Shown: positions 45,732 to 53,900 of the stretch, in pieces
Position numbering within the stretch: position 1 is the stretch's first letter
Layout: each line of letters begins with the position of its first letter
Program-made: the position numbers and the translations under genes
The notes under the pieces: model-generated
Databases searched by the model: none
Told to the model about the DNA's origin: nothing
The model's input: the letters and a program-made list of their open reading frames with translations, nothing else
NCBI GenBank assembly: GCA_964553715.1
Contig: CAZKKY010000002.1
Location: 29,633 to 93,632, forward strand
Source: JAGOJE01 sp964553715
GTDB taxonomy: Bacteria; Pseudomonadota; Alphaproteobacteria; Rickettsiales; Rickettsiaceae
DNA length: 64,000 bases
Reading direction: 5' to 3'

Positions 45732-46342
45732 TGATCTCATGGCAAAAAAAACATGGTTTAGTTGATTATAAATCCATGCTAGAGATTATGGATTCCAAAG
45801 TACAAGAAGTTATAGGTGGATCTCCAGATGCCGCATTTTTGTTAGAGCATGATCATATATATACTGCAGGTACTAGCTTTAAAAACACTGAGATACTAGA
45901 CAACAATATTAAGATTATAGATACAGGAAGGGGCGGCAAAATTACCTATCATGGACCTGGGCAGAGAGTTATCTATCCTATTTTAAATCTTAATAAAAAT
46001 AATAGAAACAAAGATTTAAAACTATATATTAGGAATTTAGAACATTGGATAATTGATACTTTATCATACTTTGCTATTAAATCATATATTGTACCAAATA
46101 GAGTTGGTATTTGGGTAGATGGCCCTAATGGAAAGTCTAAGATAGCAGCTATAGGAATTAGAGTAAGGAAATGGGTAACATACCACGGAATAGCTATAAA
46201 TATTTCTCCTGATTTATCAAAATACAAGTCAATAATTCCATGCGGTATAGATGATGCTTATGTTACTTCTATGAAAGAACTTGGCATTAATATTTCTCTG
46301 GAAGAATTTGATGCGATTGCAAAAAAGATTTTTGATATATAA
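45731..46342 (+). CDS. lipB: octanoyl-ACP:protein N-octanoyltransferase LipB
   Basis: Transfers octanoate from ACP to lipoyl domains. It has 203 residues. GGKITYHGPGQRVIYPIL is the family signature, with the catalytic Lys in SKIAAIGIRV and Cys in IIPCGIDD. Its first base overlaps the last of the transaldolase stop. The TPP riboswitch begins about 28 bases after its stop. Confidence 0.94.
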   Translation: MISWQKKHGLVDYKSMLEIMDSKVQEVIGGSPDAAFLLEHDHIYTAGTSFKNTEILDNNIKIIDTGRGGKITYHGPGQRVIYPILNLNKNNRNKDLKLYIRNLEHWIIDTLSYFAIKSYIVPNRVGIWVDGPNGKSKIAAIGIRVRKWVTYHGIAINISPDLSKYKSIIPCGIDDAYVTSMKELGINISLEEFDAIAKKIFDI

Positions 46343-46370
46343 TTGACAGCAAAAATATATCCTATATTTT

Positions 46371-46463
46371 TTCATACCAGGGGTGCCTAAATGGCTGAGA
46401 TTATACCCTAGTCCTATGGACTTATACCTGCTCAAGATAATGCTTGCGAAGGAAGTGTAGAAT
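46371..46463 (+). promoter_or_regulatory. TPP riboswitch (THI element)
   Basis: Conserved aptamer elements appear in order: CAGGGGTGCC, GGCTGAGA, ACCC, ACCTG, then GATAATGC and GCGAAGGAAG. Together they form the TPP fold. It is followed by a hairpin with arms TTACCA/TGGTAA (46465-46488) that may be part of the expression platform. A TTGACA (46343-46348) upstream could be the -35 box, with TATATT (46363) as a short-spaced -10. It would switch off the MFS gene when thiamine pyrophosphate is plentiful. Confidence 0.9.
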
Positions 46464-46510
46464 GTTACCAAATTGTTATCTCTGGTAAATTTAACTATAT
46501 ATTATGTATA

Positions 46511-47737
46511 ATGCAAAATTTATCAACCAGAGATTATTCTATTTTAATTGGGAGTGCTGTAGATCACTTCGACACAGCTCTTTATGCTTTTTTAGCGCCA
46601 ATATTTGCTGAAGTATTTTTTCCTAATTCTGACCCTATAATTTCTTTAATACTAGCATATAGTGTTTTTGCAAGTACTATAATAACTAGGCCATTAGGTT
46701 CTTATTTTTTTGGAATAATAGCAATGTCTTATGGACCTGCTGTGAGCTTATCATATTCTTTACTTGGTGTAGGAATAAGTACTTGTGCTATAGGTATAAT
46801 GCCTACATATGAAGAAATCGGATTTTATGCTCCTTTGTGTCTAATAGTTATTCGGTTTCTTGGAGGTATTTTTTCAGCAGGAGAAATAACAATAGCAAAA
46901 TTATATATATTTTCTGATAAAAATAATAAAGCAAAATTTAAAACTGCTTATTTATATCAAACATCCGTCATGCTAGGTATAATATTGGCATCTTTTGCAA
47001 GTACAATTGTCCTTAAGTACCAGTATCATTCATACTGGAGAGTTTGTTTCATAATAGGAGGGATAGCGGCATTATTTGGTTATTCATTGAGAAAGTATAG
47101 AAAAGAAACATTATCTCTTAATATTAAACAAATATTGTATCTATATTCTTTTGGATCTCTAAAAACTTTATGGCTCAATAAAAACTTATTACTTAAGATA
47201 ATTATCACGTCCGGGTTTGGTTACTTAACATACTCTTTACCATTTATTATCATGAATAATTTAGTACCAGAATTTACTAACTTGACTCTAGAAGATATGA
47301 TGCCTTCTAATACAATACTTCTGGTATTAGATATGATATTAGTTTTAATAATTGGTTCTATGCTTTTTAGATTTAAAATACAAAATATATTATCATTTGC
47401 TACTTGCATATTAGCTATTAGTATAATTCCTATATGGATACATATTGAAGATAGTTCATTTACTTACATAATATTCATAAAAATTTGGATTATTACAATC
47501 GGAGTAATTTTTAGTAATAGTATAAATCTATGGTATGATGGGTTAATATCAGAAGAAAATGGAAAATATTTTATTATAGGTATTGGTAGTGCAATTGGCT
47601 CGGCTATTATAGGAAAAATGGCGCCAGCTATTTGTCTTTTACTATATCATTACACAAAATCTAGCTTGTCTATTGCGCTGTTTGTATTATTTATTTCAGT
47701 TTTAACATTTTTTGCCGTTATTTCAGAAAATCAATAG
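46511..47737 (+). CDS. MFS transporter under TPP control, candidate thiamine-related uptake
   Basis: A 408-residue permease with about 12 membrane spans. The N-terminal half carries DHFDTALYAFLAPIFAEVF and the signature ITRPLGSYFFG, as in the metabolite:H+ symporter (ProP/ShiA-like) branch of the MFS. Its only clear regulatory link is the TPP riboswitch 48 bases upstream, so import of thiamine, a phosphate ester or a precursor is the best guess. The substrate is not shown by the sequence itself. Confidence 0.85.
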   Translation: MQNLSTRDYSILIGSAVDHFDTALYAFLAPIFAEVFFPNSDPIISLILAYSVFASTIITRPLGSYFFGIIAMSYGPAVSLSYSLLGVGISTCAIGIMPTYEEIGFYAPLCLIVIRFLGGIFSAGEITIAKLYIFSDKNNKAKFKTAYLYQTSVMLGIILASFASTIVLKYQYHSYWRVCFIIGGIAALFGYSLRKYRKETLSLNIKQILYLYSFGSLKTLWLNKNLLLKIIITSGFGYLTYSLPFIIMNNLVPEFTNLTLEDMMPSNTILLVLDMILVLIIGSMLFRFKIQNILSFATCILAISIIPIWIHIEDSSFTYIIFIKIWIITIGVIFSNSINLWYDGLISEENGKYFIIGIGSAIGSAIIGKMAPAICLLLYHYTKSSLSIALFVLFISVLTFFAVISENQ

Positions 47738-47817
47738 AAGAGATACTATTACTATTTCAGTAATAATCAAAAACAGGTATCAAAAGGAAGATGTTTATCT
47801 TGAAATCAGAATAAAAG

Positions 47818-47892
47818 TGGCTCCCCGGGCCGGATTCGAACCAGCGACCGAACGGTTAACAGCCGTTTGCTCTACCACTGAGCTACCGAGGA
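47818..47892 (-). tRNA. tRNA-Asn (anticodon GTT)
   Basis: Minus-strand cloverleaf. Acceptor TCCTCGG pairs with CCGGGGA; anticodon loop CTGTTAA gives GTT; T loop TTCGAAT; discriminator G and an encoded CCA. It sits between two rightward genes, against their direction. Confidence 0.96.
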
Positions 47893-47999
47893 ATAAACAA
47901 AGGAAATAATTGTATAGAAACCAATCATGGTCATCCTTATACCAAATCTTATGCTAGCGGTCTAGTGTTTTTTAGTATAAAATCACTTTTTCATTAAAA

Positions 48000-48968
48000 A
48001 TGGTGATTAAAAATATGTTTTCTACTTATGAAATGCGAAAATATTGGCTTATTATTTCGGCTATTATGGTCCTTATAATGATTTTCATTGGAGGACTTAC
48101 AAGGCTTTCCAATGCTGGACTTTCTATAGTAGAATGGAAACCAGTGACTGGTATAATACCTCCATTTTCTCAAGAAGACTGGATGATAGAATTTACAAAA
48201 TATCAAAATTCGCCAGAATTTAAAATGTTAAACAGTAATATCACAATAGATGGATTTAAAGAAATATTTTGGCTAGAATTTATACATAGAATAGCCGCTA
48301 GAATTACAGCTTTAGTAATTTGCCTGCCATTGCTATATTTCTATTTTTCTTCTAAATTATCATTTAAGAAAGATAAATCATATCTTTCTTTACCATTGCT
48401 TATAGCTTTGCAAGGCCTAATGGGATGGTATATGGTAAAAAGTGGTCTAATTAATATTCCTCATGTTAGTCATTTTCGTTTAGCATGCCATCTGATTTTA
48501 GCTGTTATATTGTATCATAGGATTATCACATATATTACAAATTTCAAACCATCAAATATATTAGATAAAATTCTTATAGCTATAATCTATGTACAAATTT
48601 TTCTAGGAGCGCTAGTTGCTGGATTAAAAGCAGGTATGATATATAATACATTTCCTTTAATGGGTCATTCTTTTGTTCCTTCTGAATTATTATCATGTAG
48701 AAATTTAATAGAGATCTTAAACGACCCAAGCAGTGTGCAGTTTTTGCATAGAATAACTGCATATATATTATTTATTATAGTGCTATTTAAAGCTGCGCTT
48801 GTATTTAAACATAATAAAATTCAATCTCTTACATTATTACTTGCTATACTAATACAAATTATTCTAGGTATTTTTACTTTAGTGTACCAGATTCCTATTG
48901 CTATAGCATTGATGCATCAAATAGGTGCCATAATACTTCTTACTATAGTTTTAAGTCTTACAAAATGA
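48000..48968 (+). CDS. ctaA: heme A synthase
   Basis: Converts heme O to heme A for cytochrome oxidase. It has 322 residues with about eight spans. The hallmark FIGGLTRLSNAGLSIVEWKP and the His-containing segments EFIHRIAAR, SHFRLACH, FLHRITAY and LMHQIGA are present, spaced as in the COX15 form found in alphaproteobacteria and mitochondria. The frame starts ATGGTGATTAAA. Confidence 0.93.
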   Translation: MVIKNMFSTYEMRKYWLIISAIMVLIMIFIGGLTRLSNAGLSIVEWKPVTGIIPPFSQEDWMIEFTKYQNSPEFKMLNSNITIDGFKEIFWLEFIHRIAARITALVICLPLLYFYFSSKLSFKKDKSYLSLPLLIALQGLMGWYMVKSGLINIPHVSHFRLACHLILAVILYHRIITYITNFKPSNILDKILIAIIYVQIFLGALVAGLKAGMIYNTFPLMGHSFVPSELLSCRNLIEILNDPSSVQFLHRITAYILFIIVLFKAALVFKHNKIQSLTLLLAILIQIILGIFTLVYQIPIAIALMHQIGAIILLTIVLSLTK

Positions 48969-49041
48969 TTTTATATTACTTGCTCTCTAGCCAATTTTTT
49001 ATAGTATTGATGAAATATCAAAAAATATATAGAGAAGAGTT

Positions 49042-50202
49042 ATGAATTTTTCATTAAAGCATCGTAATGTACAAACAATATTTTTAATTCTGATATATTC
49101 TATTTCTGCATCTTACTTGCCTTTGATGGTACATGAGTTTCTATATACCATAAGTCTTCTTATAAAAGATGCACTTATATGGATGATGCCCCTGACAGTT
49201 TGCGTATTAATTTCTAGTACTATCGATAAATTTGAAAATAAGGCGCCACTTTTCATAATTGTATTACTTATTTTTGAGGGTACTTCTAATATTTTAAGCG
49301 TCACATATGCATTTATTTCTGGGCATTTGGTTAGTGGTAATATTCCGGATTTTGAAATTATAAACTCTAATCAAGAGTTTAAAGCCTTATGGAAAATGCC
49401 CTTTACTCGTCCTTGGTGGTGGAGCGCTGACAAGGGCAGCATAGCTGGGCTTATTTTAGGATGCTTATCTGCGTTATCGCGTTCTAAGAATCTAAAAAAT
49501 GCTATTAATATGTCTAGAAATTTTGTAGAGATATTACTGACTAAAATTTTTGCAAAGCTAGTTCCTTTATTTATTTTAGGATTCATAGCACAAATATATC
49601 AAACCGGTATTCTTTCTCAAATAGCAATCAATTATGGTATATTAGTATTTTATTTAATATGTTTTTTAATCGCATATATAGCTTTGATTTTTGCTATAGG
49701 TAGCGGGTTTGATACTCATAAAATGTTTTCTGCATTTAGAAATCTTTTACCTGCTGGAGTTATGGCATTAACATCTGGCTGTAGTTTGTCTACTATGCCA
49801 CTTACTATAGAAGGCACTGCTAAAAATCTAAAAGATAAATCTCTTGCTAAGGCTATTATTCCTGCTACTACAAATATACAACAAGTGGGTGATTGTATTA
49901 CTAATGCTATGCTATGCTTTTTGATGTATAAACAATTTTTTGGCTATAATCCTGACGGCCTTACCTGGACTGCCTTTACTATAGTGTTTGTAGCTGCCAG
50001 ATTTGCAACAGCCGCTATAATGGGCGGGGCTATTTTCCTTATGCTTCCTATTTATCAAAGCTACTTGAACTTCAATGATGAGATGATAGCCATAATACTA
50101 GCATTAAATGTGATACTAGATCCAATAGTAACTAGTAGTAACGTAATTGCAAATGGAGGAATGGCTAAAATCTTTGAAAATATATGGAACAAGATTGTAT
50201 AA
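49042..50202 (+). CDS. dicarboxylate/amino-acid:cation symporter (SLC1/DAACS family)
   Basis: A 386-residue carrier with about eight to nine hydrophobic spans. The family signature is recognisable though diverged: GCSLSTMPLTIEGTAKNL corresponds to the HP1 serine-rich loop and VILDPIVTSSNVIANG to the HP2/TM8 region. Glutamate, aspartate or a C4-dicarboxylate is the expected class of substrate. It is shorter than GltP (about 430). It is followed at once by a repeat cluster. Confidence 0.82.
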   Translation: MNFSLKHRNVQTIFLILIYSISASYLPLMVHEFLYTISLLIKDALIWMMPLTVCVLISSTIDKFENKAPLFIIVLLIFEGTSNILSVTYAFISGHLVSGNIPDFEIINSNQEFKALWKMPFTRPWWWSADKGSIAGLILGCLSALSRSKNLKNAINMSRNFVEILLTKIFAKLVPLFILGFIAQIYQTGILSQIAINYGILVFYLICFLIAYIALIFAIGSGFDTHKMFSAFRNLLPAGVMALTSGCSLSTMPLTIEGTAKNLKDKSLAKAIIPATTNIQQVGDCITNAMLCFLMYKQFFGYNPDGLTWTAFTIVFVAARFATAAIMGGAIFLMLPIYQSYLNFNDEMIAIILALNVILDPIVTSSNVIANGGMAKIFENIWNKIV

Positions 50203-50210
50203 AATCAACT

Positions 50211-50665
50211 TATTGCCGCGGAGCGGGGCTCCTCGCAATGACGGTTAAGGGTTACGTCATTGCGAAGGCCTTAGCCTGAAGCAATCCAGAAAAATAAGAA
50301 AGATTGCCGCGGAGCGGGGCTCCTCGCAATGACAATAAGTAGCCACGTCGCCATAGGCTCCTCGCAATGACTATTGCGCCCCCTGTCATCACAAACGCAT
50401 CCCCGTCATCACGAGCGAAGCGAAGTGAACCAGTTCTTTTATCCTAGATTGCCACGGAGCGGGGCTCCTCGCAATGACTATTGCGCCCCCTGTCATCACA
50501 AACGCATCCCCGTCATCACGAGCGAAGCGAAGTGAACCAGTTCTTTTATCCTAGATTGCCGCGGAGCATAGCTCCTCGCAATGACAATAAGTAGCCACGT
50601 CGCCATAGGCTCCTCGCAATGACTATTGCGCCCCCTGTCATCACGAGCGAAGCGAAGTGAACCAG
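50211..50665. repeat. cluster of GC-rich palindromic repeats (REP/MITE-like)
   Basis: Unit core is ATTGC-CGC-GGAGC-GG-GGCTCC-TC-GCAAT, with nested arms ATTGC/GCAAT and GGAGC/GCTCC. It recurs at about 50212, 50303, 50449 and 50556. Companion words CTCCTCGCAATGAC, GTCATCACGAGCGAAGCG and AAGTGAACCAG occur several times. A unit in reverse orientation is near 50256. The GC content contrasts sharply with flanking DNA. A related cluster is at 63.7 kb. No encoded transposase is seen. Confidence 0.88.
50358..50571. repeat. 107-bp tandem duplication within the repeat cluster
   Basis: Copies 50358-50464 and 50465-50571 differ at about four of 107 positions, all near their ends (CCACGGAGCGGGG against CCGCGGAGCATAG). 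A third, partial copy begins at 50572. A longer segment (50320-50400) also recurs at an offset of 252 bases (50572-50650). The near-identity suggests recent duplication or gene conversion. Confidence 0.85.
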
Positions 50666-50773
50666 GCCTCAATTTCATCAATGATCGCAAAGATAATTAA
50701 GAAAGGATTCGCCTATTACAGATACATTAAAAATAAAATTATCCTATGTATTTATATAGATTCGGTTTTCTTA

Positions 50774-50801
50774 TTGATATCTCTGTTTTACTAGTTATAA
50801 T
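50774..50801 (+). promoter_or_regulatory. promoter of the autotransporter gene
   Basis: TTGATA (50774-50779) is 16 bases from TATAAT (50796-50801), giving a leader of about 100 bases. An AAAGGAT ribosome site lies just before the ATG at 50907. Confidence 0.6.
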
Positions 50802-50906
50802 AGCGATTAATAATTAAAGTACCAATAGTCTAATTAGAGATGCATTTTGATAAGCAGAATAATTAAGGACACTTTTGAAAAATAAATTTATACAAAGGAT
50901 ATATTT

Positions 50907-53900
50907 ATGGTTAAGAAAAGAAATTTTTCTACAGCAAAAAAATTACTCACCACAGCATCTATGGTAACAGCAATCCTAAATTATACAGCAGCAGAGGCAG
51001 CACCGGTTGTCAAATTTATAAGTAATGGGAATGTTAGTGTCAGCACTAGCTCTAATACAAATTGGTTTTCTTGGGATGGTACTAACTGGAGTAATAGTAG
51101 TGTACTAGCTCCATCTTCTGGTAGTGTTTTGACAGCATGCAATGGTGCCCCAATTACTTTTGATACTTCTGGTCCTTTTTATCTTGCTATTGAAGATGGG
51201 AATAGTAATGTTACAATTTCGCACCCTACTACTCTTCACAGTGTATATAATAAGAGCGGTGTTGCTAATGTACAACTAAATGCTAATCTAACTCTTGGTG
51301 GTGGTGGCACGCAAGATACTTATGATGTATCAGATAATAAGTATACAATTCCTGCAAATGATTTTTCTGCTCTAACTAGTGGTAGCATTACTATTAGTGG
51401 TGATCATTCTTTGATAGGAAATATTGTAACTCAAACTGTTACTACAGGGACTCTATCTATAGCAGGGGCACATAAATTTACTCTTAATAATATTGATCTA
51501 ACAGTAACAAACCAGATTACAGCTACAGATGGTGCTTCTATTCTTGGTACTAATATTAGTAACGATCAACTTAATGCAACCGGTAGACTTAATTTCACTG
51601 GTGAGCATAGTTTTACATTAGATAGTACTAAATTTACGGGTAATGTTACTACTGGTAATAATGGTGAGGGTACTTTAATATTAAATGGCGCTAATATTTC
51701 TGGTGATATTGGTGCTGTTGGCACTGCCCTAAAAGCGCTTCAGATAAATACTTCTGGTGCTGTTGATAATATATATGTTAATAATACCATACTTAATGGT
51801 CCACTAACGGTAAGAGGTAAGTTTGTTGGTGATAATATTACGGGTAAGGCAAGATTGACCTTAAAAGGCTCTGGTTTAAATATTAGTGGTGATATTGGTG
51901 CTTTAGGATCCAATTTACAATACATCACTGTCTCAAGTAATACAAATATCACTTGTACAAATGCATTTGTTAATGAGATAGATTTTGATGATGATTATTC
52001 ATTAACGTTTACTGGCAATTTAACCGGTAAAGTTACTACTGGTAGGGATGGTGAGGGTACTTTAATATTAAATGGCGCTACTGTTGATGGCACTGTTGGT
52101 GCTGTTGGCACTGCCCTAAAAGAACTTCAGATAGGTTCAAATAATTCTTCTGTAACAAAGGCAATTAATGCTGGCAGCATCAATTTTGCTGGTGATTATA
52201 GTTTTACACTACAGAATAACTTTACAGGTAATGTTACTACTGGTACTGATGGTGAGGGTACTTTAATATTAAATGGCGCTACTGTTGATGGCACTGTTGG
52301 TGCTGTTGGAAGTGCTATAAATAATCTTTCTCTCCTAGGGGGAGGTGTTACAGGCGATATTTATGCTCAAACAGTAACTATCGGGGGTGATGTTTCTGTT
52401 ACTGTTAATAATATTAAGAATCTTGAGACACTGGATTTAAGTGGTAAACTTACTATAGATAATAATCTAGATCCGCTTGCCAATATTAACATCAATGCAG
52501 CTTCTACTTTAGTAGGTACTCCTAATCCTCCTTTCGTCTCAGAGAATGAGGTAAATACTACGGACCTTACCTTCGGTGGGGCTAATTCTTTCACCCTTGA
52601 CAAAATTATTCTAGAAGTGACAAACCAGATTGAAGCTACAGATGGTGCTTCTATTATTGGTACTGATATTACAATTGAGGAAGTGGTAGCAACCGGTGGA
52701 CTTAATTTCACTGGTGATCATAGTTTTACATTGGGAACCCTTAACTTTACAGGTAATGTTACTACTGGTAATAATGATGAGGGTACTTTAATATTAAATG
52801 GTGCTATTGTTTATGGCACTGTTGGTGCTGCTGGCACTTCCCTAAAAGAACTTCAGATAGGTACAGGTGATTCTTCTGTAACAAAGGCAATTAATGCTAA
52901 AGGTATTAATTTTGGCGCTGCTGGTAAGTTAGAAATAAGTGATGATGCGACAATTGGAGCTGATGGAATTACAATTAGTGCAACTGGCGCTTCATTAGTC
53001 GGTACAGCAGGTGTTCCAAAGAATGTAACTCTGGATTCTGGAAATGGTGCTTTAAATTTCACTGGTAATCATAGCTTTACATTACAGAATATAAAATTAA
53101 CCGGTAATATTACTACTGATAGGAGTAGAGGGACTTTAATATTAAATGGCGCTACTGTTACAGGAGGTGTTGGTAAGGATGGTAAAGATCTAGTAGAGAT
53201 ACAAATAGGTGCTCGTGATTCAGAAGTAATAGGTAATATTTACAGTCAAGAGGTCAAGTTTAATGATGCTGGAAAATTAACGGTTAGTGGCAGTGTTAGT
53301 ACTGATTCTAGTTCTAATAATGGTGCTATTACAATAGATTTCGCGAATAAAGCTGGCGAATTAGTTGTAAATGGTAGCAATACGTTAAATATATCTGGCA
53401 TCGATAATGTAATTAATAGTTATTCTTCGCTCAACACAATGCCTCATAGGATTGCTCATACTTCAACAATTACGTCCACTGGAGGAACTAAGGGAACTTT
53501 AACCTTGAACGGTGAATCTTTAAAAAATGTAACAATTAATAGTTTAGACAAGATATCGATTGGTAAAGGCGCTTCTGCAATATGGTATGATGCTGCTACT
53601 GATGTAAAAGTAGATCAAATATCAATTGCTAATGCAAGTGGTGGTTTGTTATTTTCTAATGCTAAGGTTAGCCATACAACTGCTGCTAATTCAAGCGTAA
53701 GCTTTACTCAGGACGGATATTTATACTTAAAAGATACAAACTTCACTGGTAATATCGGCTCTACTGCTGCAAACCAAGGAAATTTGATCTTATCAGGATC
53801 TACTGTTACAGGTACTGTTGGTGCTGGTAATGCTCTTAAGGCAATATATATTGCTGAAGGTAATAGCACAGTTACAGACGTAATAAATGGAAGTGTAAAT

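Larger units (their letters stand above)
50203..50906. other. non-coding stretch: repeat cluster and autotransporter leader
   Basis: No gene is supported here. 50211-50665 is a cluster of GC-rich hairpin repeats. 50666-50906 is AT-rich and holds a clear promoter at 50774-50801 and the ribosome site of the autotransporter gene. Confidence 0.7.

Noticed and set aside
47712..47909. 65-codon plus-strand frame ending near 47.9 kb
   Set aside because: Its second half is the complement strand of tRNA-Asn (AGFEPATERL-type translation), so it is not a gene.
50211..50665. Possible CRISPR array
   Set aside because: Repeats are of uneven length and spacing, palindromic and partly tandem, with no unique spacers and no cas genes.
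50496..50690. 64-codon minus-strand frame over the repeat cluster
   Set aside because: It is read entirely from the GC-rich repeats (SLRFARDD-type words), a common spurious translation of such elements.
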